A DNA stretch of 9,230 bases from Elusimicrobiota bacterium (GTDB taxonomy: Bacteria; Elusimicrobiota; Elusimicrobia; Elusimicrobiales; UBA9959), in assembly GCA_030637365.1 (NCBI GenBank), contig DAOWGR010000074.1:1-9230 (forward strand), in the 5' to 3' direction. Numbering within the stretch: the first letter of the stretch is position 1; every line of letters starts with the position of its first letter. Under the pieces are notes generated by a model, which saw only the letters and a program-made list of their open reading frames with translations, made no database searches and was not told the origin of the DNA. A program made the translations under genes and the position numbers. Below, one piece after another: positions 1 through 5,397 of the stretch.

Positions 1-2
1 AC

Positions 3-158
3 ACAATGTATTTGTATCATGCCGGCGACACCAGATGCGGATTCATTTATAAAGCAGGCACTTTGGAGCAAGTGGCGAGAATAGGCGACGGCTCCATTCA
101 TGAATGCACGGTGAAGTTTACAAAATACAATTCTCTGCCGTGGCACTTTACAAAGTAA
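3..158 (+). CDS. C-terminal end of an unrecognised protein (5' end outside window)
   Basis: Reading in the third frame from the left edge gives 51 codons without a stop, ending in TAA at 156-158. The visible tail is moderately polar with two cysteines and ends in an aromatic stretch (NSLPWHFTK). I do not recognise a family and see no membrane segment. An ATG at 6-8 lies in frame, but it has no visible upstream context, so I treat the gene as cut by the window edge. A strong hairpin with a T-tract follows about 45 bp after the stop, which supports this being a real gene end. Frame confidence is moderate; function is unknown. Confidence 0.55.
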   Translation, partial: TMYLYHAGDTRCGFIYKAGTLEQVARIGDGSIHECTVKFTKYNSLPWHFTK

Positions 159-202
159 TCCGAATCTTTAATCAAAGCTGAGCAAACTTTTTATATTAAA
201 AG

Positions 203-250
203 ACGCGGCAAAAAAAGCCATAACGCTTTATTTGCCGCGTTATGTTTTTA
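203..250 (+). terminator. Intrinsic terminator with two alternative stems, possibly bidirectional
   Basis: ACGCGGCAAA at 203-212 pairs perfectly with TTTGCCGCGT at 231-240. A second stem, CATAACGC (219-226) with GCGTTATG (237-244), shares bases with the first and runs directly into TTTTTA at 245-250. The two stems cannot form together. The site lies between the + strand gene ending at 158 and the - strand gene ending at 285. Read on the - strand, the 10-bp stem is followed by CTTTTAATAT, so it could serve both convergent genes. Confidence 0.7.
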
Positions 251-284
251 TATGAGATTGCTTAACAATTTTATCCGCGCGAAT

Positions 285-560
285 CTATAAAATGAGAGCG
301 GTTAAAAGCAATAAAAGAACCGTAAAACTCAAAAACGAAAATTTATATTCGCCGCTTCGCGCGTAACCGTAAATCATCATTATAACCCTGATAACCGGAG
401 CAATCAGCAGGGCCGCTATTCCGGCCATAAAAAACCTGTCTGCGTGAGAAGAATGAGAAAACTTAAACATAATGCCCATAATTAAAAAAAACAAACCCGC
501 GCTCACGCAAATCTGAAGCGCTTGTCTTACCCATGATCTTATTTCCATATCTTTATTCAT
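285..560 (-). CDS. DUF1634 family small membrane protein
   Basis: A 91-residue protein with three predicted membrane segments, at about residues 13-33, 43-65 and 74-91, and a short basic loop (YGYARSGEYK) before the last. Length, topology and location match the DUF1634 family, whose members typically sit next to TauE/SafE permeases, as here (the permease ends 120 bp upstream on the same strand). The biochemical role of the family is not established; it is plausibly an accessory subunit of the permease. The start at 558-560 has no clear Shine-Dalgarno. A second ATG at residue 5 is equally possible. The stop is TAG (285-287). Family call is fairly sure, function is inferred from context. Confidence 0.7.
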   Translation of the reverse strand: MNKDMEIRSWVRQALQICVSAGLFFLIMGIMFKFSHSSHADRFFMAGIAALLIAPVIRVIMMIYGYARSGEYKFSFLSFTVLLLLLTALIL

Positions 561-566
561 AAATTA

Positions 567-619
567 GCGCGGCAGCGCGACAGTGCTGCGGCGCGGCAGT
601 AAACAGTTTTTTTACTGTT
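567..619. repeat. Octamer tandem array GCGCGRCA plus small AACAGT/ACTGTT hairpin
   Basis: From 567 the sequence reads as four 8-bp units (GCGCGGCA, GCGCGACA, GTGCTGCG, GCGCGGCA) in strict register. Next comes a short perfect inverted repeat, AACAGT (602-607) and ACTGTT (614-619), with a six-T loop; CAGTAAA (597-603) with TTTACTG (611-617) is an overlapping alternative. It lies between the DUF1634 gene and the TSUP permease gene. GCGCGRCAG words recur at 3741-3771. The hairpin lacks a T-tract on the strand that would be needed to end the permease transcript. Confidence 0.6.
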
Positions 620-680
620 GAGACTCCTTTATTATTCCAATATTTCATTCCTTGCTGTTTCTTAATCACTTTTCTGTTTC

Positions 681-1523
681 CTACCCCATCAGCATTTTTA
701 TCCCTATCATAAAAAGCAATATCGCGAATACCGCCTGTATTTTATTTGATTTGGATTTATGCAAAACGCGAATACCCGTCAAAGCCCCAAAGACAACTCC
801 GATGACAATCGCGCCGGCGATTTCATTTATTACAAGCCCTCTTCTGAAAAATATAAAAGCGCTCGCGCAAGCGCTTACGCCTATCATAAAATTACTGGTC
901 GCCGCCGCCGCTTTCATCGGCAATCCGCAAACAAGATTCATTAAAGGAACCTGCACAATGCCGCCCCCTATTCCAAACAAGCCGGCTAAAGAACCGCCGA
1001 AAAAAGAAATTAAAGAAGCCGGCAAAATATTTTTAACGGAATATTTGATGTTTTTGGATATTGACGAATCATAAAACCCTCCGCTTAAAGCTCTCTCAAA
1101 TTTTTCCGGCGGGCAAATTAATTCCTCATCTTTTTTTGCCGAAACCTTCCGCGTTTTTAAAAGCATTAAAAAAGAAACAGGAAAAAGAATGCAACCGAAA
1201 ATGGCGCGCGCCACTCTTTCATCAAGCTCAAATAATATCAAAGCTCCCGTTATGGACCCCGCCACCATAAGCATTTCCAATATTATTCCAAGACGCATAT
1301 TGGCAATCCCTTTTTCAACATTTATTGAAGCCACCGAACTTGAAAGCGCCACAATCGCGACCAAAGAAATCGCTATGGCATTATGTATTGGAATTTTAAA
1401 ACAAAGCACAAAAAACGGCACCATAAAAGCGCCGCCGCCTATTCCCAATACGGAACCCATTATTCCTATGCAAAAACCGAAACCCGCTATGATAATAAAA
1501 TTAAAAGGAGTTAATTCAAACAC
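681..1523 (-). CDS. TauE/SafE (TSUP) family permease
   Basis: A 280-residue polytopic inner-membrane protein with the two-fold repeat typical of the 4-toluene sulfonate uptake permease (TSUP, TauE/SafE) family. Each half begins with a glycine-rich signature: SVLGIGGGAFMVP with GIGGG at residues 27-31, and LFGIGGGIVQVP with GIGGG at 184-188. The halves are joined by a polar stretch at about residues 124-160. About eight hydrophobic segments are visible. The family exports or imports small anions such as sulfonates, sulfite, sulfoacetate or 2-hydroxyacid-like compounds; the substrate here cannot be read from sequence. The start is GTG at 1521-1523, backed by GGAG at 1530-1533, six bases upstream. 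It precedes a DUF1634 gene on the same strand, its common partner. Stop is TAG. Length is normal for the family. Confidence 0.88.
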   Translation of the reverse strand: MFELTPFNFIIIAGFGFCIGIMGSVLGIGGGAFMVPFFVLCFKIPIHNAIAISLVAIVALSSSVASINVEKGIANMRLGIILEMLMVAGSITGALILFELDERVARAIFGCILFPVSFLMLLKTRKVSAKKDEELICPPEKFERALSGGFYDSSISKNIKYSVKNILPASLISFFGGSLAGLFGIGGGIVQVPLMNLVCGLPMKAAAATSNFMIGVSACASAFIFFRRGLVINEIAGAIVIGVVFGALTGIRVLHKSKSNKIQAVFAILLFMIGIKMLMG

Positions 1524-1529
1524 ATCTAT

Positions 1530-1533
1530 CTCC
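1530..1533 (-). promoter_or_regulatory. Shine-Dalgarno GGAG deciding a GTG start
   Basis: CTCC on the + strand is GGAG on the coding strand, six bases before the GTG at 1523-1521. The ATG that overlaps this GTG on the coding strand is in another frame and stops after a few codons, so the GTG is the start that fits. Confidence 0.75.
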
Positions 1534-1540
1534 GATAGAA

Positions 1541-1575
1541 GTCACATGTCTCAAGTCACAGGTCACCAGTAACAG
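1541..1575. repeat. Heptamer tandem array, five units of GTCACAN
   Basis: Five consecutive 7-bp units, GTCACAT, GTCTCAA, GTCACAG, GTCACCA and GTAACAG, start at 1541, 1548, 1555, 1562 and 1569 with no shift. Each differs from the others at one to three positions. The array begins just upstream of the TSUP Shine-Dalgarno, and its last unit forms part of the left arm of the inverted repeat at 1568-1579. Confidence 0.8.
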
Positions 1576-1658
1576 CAAACAAATTTTCCACTAACCTTAT
1601 GACTCCAAGACTCTTAGACTCCTTGACCCTAAGACCCTTTTTACTTTTTGCTGTTACT
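1568..1658. repeat. 91-bp element bounded by 12-bp perfect inverted repeats
   Basis: AGTAACAGCAAA at 1568-1579 is the exact reverse complement of TTTGCTGTTACT at 1647-1658. The 67 bp between them hold an octamer array (1601-1640). No flanking target duplication and no open frame of note are visible. The element sits between the patatin and TSUP genes and could fold as a long hairpin in the transcript or act as a small mobile or scattered repeat. An analogous element precedes glcDE (5334-5392). Confidence 0.75.
1601..1640. repeat. Octamer tandem array, five units of GACYCYWW
   Basis: Five 8-bp units in perfect register: GACTCCAA, GACTCTTA, GACTCCTT, GACCCTAA and GACCCTTT, starting at 1601, 1609, 1617, 1625 and 1633. 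The GAC start and the C at position 5 are invariant; the last three bases vary. It lies inside the inverted-repeat element 1568-1658. Confidence 0.82.
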
Positions 1659-1680
1659 TTCGCTCTTCCGCGCCGCCTTC

Positions 1681-2595
1681 TTATTCATTAAGAAGGCGAA
1701 TGGCTTCTTTGGTTCCTATATCAAAAGCCCTTCCGCATTTTTCGCCGTCAAAATCCAATATGCCCATATTTAAACTTTCGGGAGGGCTTATAAAATAAAC
1801 ATCGGGTTTTGATTTGACAAAAATCCGCGAATTATAAATGCTTTTAACATGCTTAAGCAGAATCCTTCTGGCTTTGCCCTCAAAAAGTCCGGCAATGCCG
1901 CCGGATTTAAAATCCATGTCATCATCGCGGGAATTGCTTATGAATATTATGGTTTTGCAGCCTTCAAATATTTTCAGACTTATATCGGCTATTCCTATAA
2001 CTCCGCCGTCCACCAAATGAATTTTTTGATTGCCTTCCATTATTTTTACGGGAGGAAACACGGCCGGTATTGAACAACTCGCTACCAAAGCGTCCATAAA
2101 AGATATGTTCGGATTATTCATATTACCGTCAAATTTAGCCACATAAGGAAGTTTTCTTTCCACACAATGGCTGATAATATATAAAGGAATGGGCCTGACA
2201 AATTTTGAAGTTTCCTCCCTAAACCACTCGCTCATAAATTTGCGAATCGGCTTACTTGAATATAATGTGATTTTTGCCAAATGATTTGAAAGCTCAAAGC
2301 CTATTTTGGAAAGAAGATTATCCGAATGATGCTTAAAAAGCTCAAGCGGCATATGATTATACTTGGGGCTGATGCGGAGAATTTTATCGGTTTTAATCCC
2401 GCGCCATAAACTTTCAAGCTCGCTTACCTTGCCGAAACAATACGCGGCTCCGTTAAGAGCGCCTATGCTAAAACCGGCTATGGCGTCAAATTCTATTCGC
2501 GCTTTAACAAGCTCCTTAAGCACTCCGGCTTGCCAGCTTCCGAACGCGCCGCCACCGGACAGAAATAAGCCTATGGGTTTTTTTAATTCCTTCAT
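1681..2595 (-). CDS. Patatin-like phospholipase family protein
   Basis: A 304-residue patatin-fold serine hydrolase, expected to cleave acyl chains from lipids with a Ser-Asp dyad. The oxyanion-hole motif GGGAFGSWQAG is at residues 14-24. The nucleophile elbow GFSIG is at 41-45 with Ser43 as the likely nucleophile. The paired Asp is Asp196 in DGG (196-198), preceded by the conserved SCSIPAVFPP stretch at 173-182. All catalytic elements are present and the length is normal for bacterial RssA/YlbK-type members. There is no signal peptide or membrane segment, so it is probably cytoplasmic or peripherally membrane-bound. It reads in the same direction as the TSUP and DUF1634 genes, but 157 bp of repeats separate it from TSUP. 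The ATG at 2593-2595 has no strong Shine-Dalgarno. The stop is TAA. Family call sure; lipid substrate unknown. Confidence 0.88.
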   Translation of the reverse strand: MKELKKPIGLFLSGGGAFGSWQAGVLKELVKARIEFDAIAGFSIGALNGAAYCFGKVSELESLWRGIKTDKILRISPKYNHMPLELFKHHSDNLLSKIGFELSNHLAKITLYSSKPIRKFMSEWFREETSKFVRPIPLYIISHCVERKLPYVAKFDGNMNNPNISFMDALVASCSIPAVFPPVKIMEGNQKIHLVDGGVIGIADISLKIFEGCKTIIFISNSRDDDMDFKSGGIAGLFEGKARRILLKHVKSIYNSRIFVKSKPDVYFISPPESLNMGILDFDGEKCGRAFDIGTKEAIRLLNE

Positions 2596-2605
2596 CTTAT
2601 ATGTA

Positions 2606-2634
2606 ATTAAAATAAATTACTGTTTATATATCAA
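2606..2634 (-). promoter_or_regulatory. Candidate sigma-70 promoter for the patatin gene
   Basis: On the - strand, TTGATA (2634-2629) and TTTAAT (2611-2606) are separated by 17 bp, each one mismatch from consensus. The -10 box ends only 10 bp before the ATG, which would give a nearly leaderless transcript in line with the missing Shine-Dalgarno. The spacer is very AT-rich, so chance matches are likely. Confidence 0.3.
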
Positions 2635-2651
2635 TAAAAAAATATTAGAAT
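2623..2651 (+). promoter_or_regulatory. Candidate sigma-70 promoter for the DUF1646 gene
   Basis: TTTATA (2623-2628) and TAGAAT (2646-2651) are separated by 17 bp. The -10 is one mismatch and the -35 two mismatches from consensus. Initiation near 2658 would leave a roughly 25-base leader carrying the GGGAG at 2673-2677. It overlaps the candidate divergent promoter of the patatin gene, so the two might compete. Confidence 0.35.
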
Positions 2652-2672
2652 GGTAATATCACATCGCTGAAC

Positions 2673-2677
2673 GGGAG
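2673..2677 (+). promoter_or_regulatory. Shine-Dalgarno of the DUF1646 gene
   Basis: GGGAG followed by AAAAA and then ATG at 2683. The five-base spacing is acceptable and fixes the start at MEPLSYT. Confidence 0.7.
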
Positions 2678-2682
2678 AAAAA

Positions 2683-3741
2683 ATGGAACCTCTTAGCTAT
2701 ACTATCATTATAGGACTCGCCATAGTCGTAACTTTAACACTCATATTGCCATTTTCCGTCAAAAAAATAGAAGAAGAACTTGAAATATTCCTTTTTATTA
2801 TGGGCGTATCGGCGGTAACAATATCGGAAATGTGGAGCTCTCATCTTCTACTGGAAGCTCTGCATGAACCCATAATGATAAGCCTCGCGGTCCTCATCAT
2901 AGGCTTTATTTTCAAAAGCGTAAGGAAATATCTTAAAAACTGGCTTAATTGGATAATAGCTAAATTTGGAATCAAACTCTCAATGTTTTTAATAGTAATG
3001 TTTCTTGGTCTTGGCTCCAGCATTCTAACCGCCATTATTTCAGCTCTTATTCTCGCCGAAATAATAAGCATATTGAAATTTGAAAAAAAAGCGGAAATAA
3101 AAACCGTGGTTTACGCGTGTTTTGCCATAGGATTGGGCGCGGCTTTAACTCCGATAGGAGAACCGCTTTCAACCATAGCGATAGCCAAATTAAAAGGGCC
3201 TCCGCATAACGCGGATTTTTTCTTTCTATTAAGAAATATGGGAATTTGGATTGTTCCGGGAGTAATCGTTTCGGCGATAATGGCTACTTTAAGCGTCGGA
3301 GGAAGAATCGTTAAAGACGGAGAATCCTTAGGCGAAGATTCCATTGAAACAAATAAAACCATAATCTTCAGAGCGTTTAAAATTTACGCTTTTGTAATGG
3401 CGCTGATATTTCTCGGCGCGGGCCTTACCCCCATCACCGAAGCCTATATAACCAAAATTCCCGACCATATACTTTACTGGGTAAATTCAATATCCGCCAT
3501 TTTGGACAATGCCACGCTCGCGGCGGCTGAAATTGTTCCGAGCATGGGCTTAAATCAAATAACTTTTCTGCTTATGGGACTTCTTCTTGCCGGCGGCATG
3601 CTGATTCCCGGCAATATTCCCAATATAGTAAGCGCGTCAAAATTAGACATCAAAAGCGGACAATGGGCCCGCACCGCGCTTCCTTTTGGAATAATAATGA
3701 TGATTGTCTATTTTGTTTTGATGATGATAATTCTAAAGTAG
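2683..3741 (+). CDS. DUF1646 family membrane protein, putative ion transporter
   Basis: A 352-residue, very hydrophobic protein with about ten membrane segments. It resembles DUF1646 proteins, members of the ion transporter (IT) superfamily that also contains NhaD, ArsB and citrate carriers. An internal two-fold repeat is visible. Residues 111-127 (GSSILTAIISALILAEI) followed by TPIGEPLSTIA at 156-166 correspond to residues 270-284 (ISAILDNATLAAAEI) followed by GGMLIPGNIPNI at 304-315. The two Pro-containing re-entrant loops are where IT carriers bind ion and substrate. The transported species is unknown; cation or carboxylate transport is an inference. The gene begins behind GGGAG and ends in TAG, 109 bp before tnaA on the same strand. 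That is a position like that of the tryptophan permease gene tnaB in enterobacteria, though it is not a homologue. Confidence 0.75.
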   Translation: MEPLSYTIIIGLAIVVTLTLILPFSVKKIEEELEIFLFIMGVSAVTISEMWSSHLLLEALHEPIMISLAVLIIGFIFKSVRKYLKNWLNWIIAKFGIKLSMFLIVMFLGLGSSILTAIISALILAEIISILKFEKKAEIKTVVYACFAIGLGAALTPIGEPLSTIAIAKLKGPPHNADFFFLLRNMGIWIVPGVIVSAIMATLSVGGRIVKDGESLGEDSIETNKTIIFRAFKIYAFVMALIFLGAGLTPITEAYITKIPDHILYWVNSISAILDNATLAAAEIVPSMGLNQITFLLMGLLLAGGMLIPGNIPNIVSASKLDIKSGQWARTALPFGIIMMIVYFVLMMIILK

Positions 3742-3771
3742 CGCGACAGGCAACAGCGCGGCAGTGTGGCA
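3741..3771. repeat. Degenerate octamer words GCGCGRCA / GTGTGGCA
   Basis: GCGCGACAG at 3741-3749 and GCGCGGCAG at 3756-3764 match the words found at 567-599. The second is followed in 8-bp register by GTGTGGCA (3764-3771). The array begins on the last base of the DUF1646 stop codon and is less regular than the others: the gap between the two main words is 15 bp rather than 16. Confidence 0.5.
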
Positions 3772-3813
3772 GAATAGAGAATCTGAAGATTGGAATAATC
3801 GTGACATGTGGCT

Positions 3814-3837
3814 AAAACGCGCCAAGCGCGTTTTTTT
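3814..3837 (+). terminator. Intrinsic-terminator hairpin in the tnaA leader (possible attenuator)
   Basis: AAAACGCGC (3814-3822), a three-base loop CAA, then GCGCGTTTT (3826-3834), with the T-run extending to 3837. The 9-bp perfect stem with six G-C pairs and seven Ts is a textbook intrinsic terminator. It lies 73 bp after the DUF1646 stop and ends exactly where the tnaA Shine-Dalgarno begins, so no promoter for tnaA can fit downstream. Transcripts that reach tnaA must read through it, which suggests an attenuator rather than only an operon end. Confidence 0.7.
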
Positions 3838-3842
3838 GGAGG
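3838..3842 (+). promoter_or_regulatory. Shine-Dalgarno of tnaA
   Basis: GGAGG with eight bases to the ATG at 3851. It settles the start against the longer in-frame reading from GTG 3764, which would cross the terminator stem. Its first base is adjacent to the terminator T-tract. Confidence 0.85.
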
Positions 3843-3850
3843 AAAAAACA

Positions 3851-5275
3851 ATGTGGAAATGGAAAACAATAATAGAACCGTTCAGAATAAAAAGTGTTGA
3901 ACCCCTGGGCTTTACCACAGATGCAGAACGCGCGCTTGTGCTTAAACAGGCTCATTATAATTTATTCAATATCAAGGCTGATAAAATAATGGTGGACCTT
4001 TTAACCGATAGCGGAACGGGCGCGATGAGCGCCATGCAATGGGGCGGCATTATGACCGGCGATGAATCCTACGCCGGAGCCCGAAGCTATCATAATTTTG
4101 AAGATACAATAAAAGATCTTACCGGCTATCAGGAAGTCATACCCGTGCATCAAGGCAGAGCGGGAGAAAAAATTTTAATGTCTTTAATAGGCGGAAAAGG
4201 AAAATATGTCGTTTCAAATTCTCATTTTGACACCACAAGAGCGAATGTGGAATCATCCGGCGCCACAGCAGTTGATTTACCGGTAAAATCAGGATTGGAT
4301 TTTGACAAACCGGCTCCGTTTAAAGGAAATATGGATATTGACGCTCTGAATAAATTCATAAAAAAAACCGGCGCAAAAAACATTCCCCTTTGCATAATGA
4401 CGGTAACCAATAATTCTCTCGGCGGACAACCGGTATCAATGGAAAATCTTAAAGCCGCCCAAAGCGTTTGCAGAAAACACAATATACCGATGTTTCTTGA
4501 TTGCGCGCGCTTTGCCGAAAACGCCTATTTCATAAAACTGCGCGAAAAAGGATTTTCAAAAATGCCGATTAAAAAAATAGCTCAAGAAATGTTTGACACG
4601 GCGGACGGCGCCATTATGAGCGCGAAAAAAGACGCCTTTGCCAATATCGGCGGCTTTATAGCCATGAATAATGCCGGCTGGTCGGAAAAAGCGCGGCAAA
4701 TACTTATTTTAACCGAAGGCTTTAGAACTTATGGGGGACTCGCGGGAAGAGATTTGGAAGCGATAGCGATAGGATTGAAAGAAATTTTAGACGAAAAATA
4801 TCTGCAATACAGAATAAGTTCCACCGAATATCTCGGAAACGGCCTGCTTAAATGCGGCATTCCGATAATACGGCCCACCGGCGGACACGGCGTATATGTA
4901 AACGCGAAAAAATTCCTGCCGCATATAAAAGCGAAAAATTTTCCCGCTCAATCCTTGGCCTGCCAGCTTTATCTTATAGGCGGAATAAGAACGGTGGAAA
5001 TAGGCACTCTTATGTTCGGCAGAAGAGATAAGAAAGGAGATTTTCTGCCGGCCGATATGGAACTTGTGCGGCTTGCCATCCCGAGAAGAGTCTATACGCA
5101 AAGCCATATAGACTATGTGATAGAAGTTTTTAAAAAAATTGCCAAGCATAAGAAAGACATAAAAGGACTTGAAATAGTCCAAGCTCCGAAAGTGCTTACT
5201 CACTTTACGGCAAAATTAAAGCCGATGGAACAAAAAATAGAAATCAGAAAGCCGAAAGCAGTGAGCTGTAAATAG
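3851..5275 (+). CDS. tnaA: Tryptophanase (tryptophan indole-lyase)
   Basis: A 474-residue cytoplasmic PLP enzyme that splits L-tryptophan into indole, pyruvate and ammonia. EPFRI at residues 9-13 aligns without gap to the E. coli TnaA N-terminus, and total length is nearly the same (471). Family motifs in order are LTDSGTG (51-57), HQGR (100-103), ARFAENAYF (219-227) and SAKK (257-260), with Lys260 as the expected Schiff-base lysine. Tryptophanase and tyrosine phenol-lyase are close relatives. Here the lyase-specific positions read as tryptophanase: Asp127 in FDTT (phenol-lyase has Thr), Ile in RTVEIG at 380-385 (phenol-lyase has Arg) and His451 in HFTAKL (phenol-lyase has Phe). HQGR is followed by AGE instead of the usual GAE. 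The C-terminus carries about 17 extra lysine-rich residues. The leader holds a terminator hairpin directly before GGAGG. Stop is TAG. Confidence 0.88.
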   Translation: MWKWKTIIEPFRIKSVEPLGFTTDAERALVLKQAHYNLFNIKADKIMVDLLTDSGTGAMSAMQWGGIMTGDESYAGARSYHNFEDTIKDLTGYQEVIPVHQGRAGEKILMSLIGGKGKYVVSNSHFDTTRANVESSGATAVDLPVKSGLDFDKPAPFKGNMDIDALNKFIKKTGAKNIPLCIMTVTNNSLGGQPVSMENLKAAQSVCRKHNIPMFLDCARFAENAYFIKLREKGFSKMPIKKIAQEMFDTADGAIMSAKKDAFANIGGFIAMNNAGWSEKARQILILTEGFRTYGGLAGRDLEAIAIGLKEILDEKYLQYRISSTEYLGNGLLKCGIPIIRPTGGHGVYVNAKKFLPHIKAKNFPAQSLACQLYLIGGIRTVEIGTLMFGRRDKKGDFLPADMELVRLAIPRRVYTQSHIDYVIEVFKKIAKHKKDIKGLEIVQAPKVLTHFTAKLKPMEQKIEIRKPKAVSCK

Positions 5276-5321
5276 ACTAAATTGAATTAAAAAATATTAA
5301 AAACAGATATAAAAGAATAGC

Positions 5322-5362
5322 GTATAGAGTAAAAACAACAGAATCTCCTTAATACTCTATAC
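5322..5362 (+). repeat. 10-bp inverted repeat in the tnaA-glcDE spacer
   Basis: GTATAGAGTA (5322-5331) is the exact reverse complement of TACTCTATAC (5353-5362), with a 21-base loop. No T-tract follows, so it is not a standard terminator. Its loop contains the left arm of a second inverted repeat. Confidence 0.7.
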
Positions 5363-5389
5363 CCTAATCCCTGACCCACATACCCTGTT
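5348..5389 (+). repeat. Heptamer tandem array, six units of CYCTATA type
   Basis: Six units in strict 7-bp register: CTTAATA, CTCTATA, CCCTAAT, CCCTGAC, CCACATA and CCCTGTT, starting at 5348, 5355, 5362, 5369, 5376 and 5383. Every unit begins with C and three of the last four begin with CCC. The array occupies the region where a Shine-Dalgarno for glcDE would be expected, and none is seen. Confidence 0.7.
5362..5385 (-). other. Four-tract G-quadruplex motif on the template strand
   Basis: C-tracts at 5362-5364, 5369-5371, 5375-5377 and 5383-5385 give four GGG runs on the - strand with loops of 4, 3 and 5 bases, satisfying the G3N1-7 rule. It lies 12 bp upstream of the glcDE ATG. On the + strand the same bases form a potential i-motif. 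Whether it folds in the cell is unknown. Confidence 0.55.
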
Positions 5390-5397
5390 GTTAATTT

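Larger units (their letters stand above)
5334..5392. repeat. Element bounded by AACAACAG / CTGTTGTT inverted repeats
   Basis: AACAACAG (5334-5341) and CTGTTGTT (5385-5392) are perfect reverse complements enclosing a heptamer array. The right arm ends five bases before the glcDE ATG. The arrangement resembles the element at 1568-1658. The left arm lies within the loop of the 5322-5362 inverted repeat and the right arm outside it, so the two stems interleave. Confidence 0.65.

Noticed and set aside
652..1074. Long open frame on the + strand opposite the TSUP gene
   Set aside because: Its translation is low-complexity (Pro, Lys, Ile rich) with no family features, while the opposite strand encodes an intact TSUP permease with a ribosome-binding site.
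1541..1660. CRISPR array
   Set aside because: Units are 7-8 bp, contiguous and without spacers; no cas genes are present.
3764..3850. N-terminal extension of tnaA from GTG 3764
   Set aside because: The extension would cross the terminator stem and has no ribosome-binding site. The ATG at 3851 has GGAGG at good spacing, and its N-terminus aligns with E. coli TnaA without a gap.
3851..5275. Tyrosine phenol-lyase instead of tryptophanase
   Set aside because: The diagnostic positions (Asp in FDTT, Ile in RTVEIG, His in HFTAKL) match tryptophanase, not the Thr, Arg and Phe of phenol-lyase.
5362..5368. Telomere-like CCCTAA repeat
   Set aside because: The exact word occurs only once per array and belongs to a degenerate heptamer run between bacterial operon genes.
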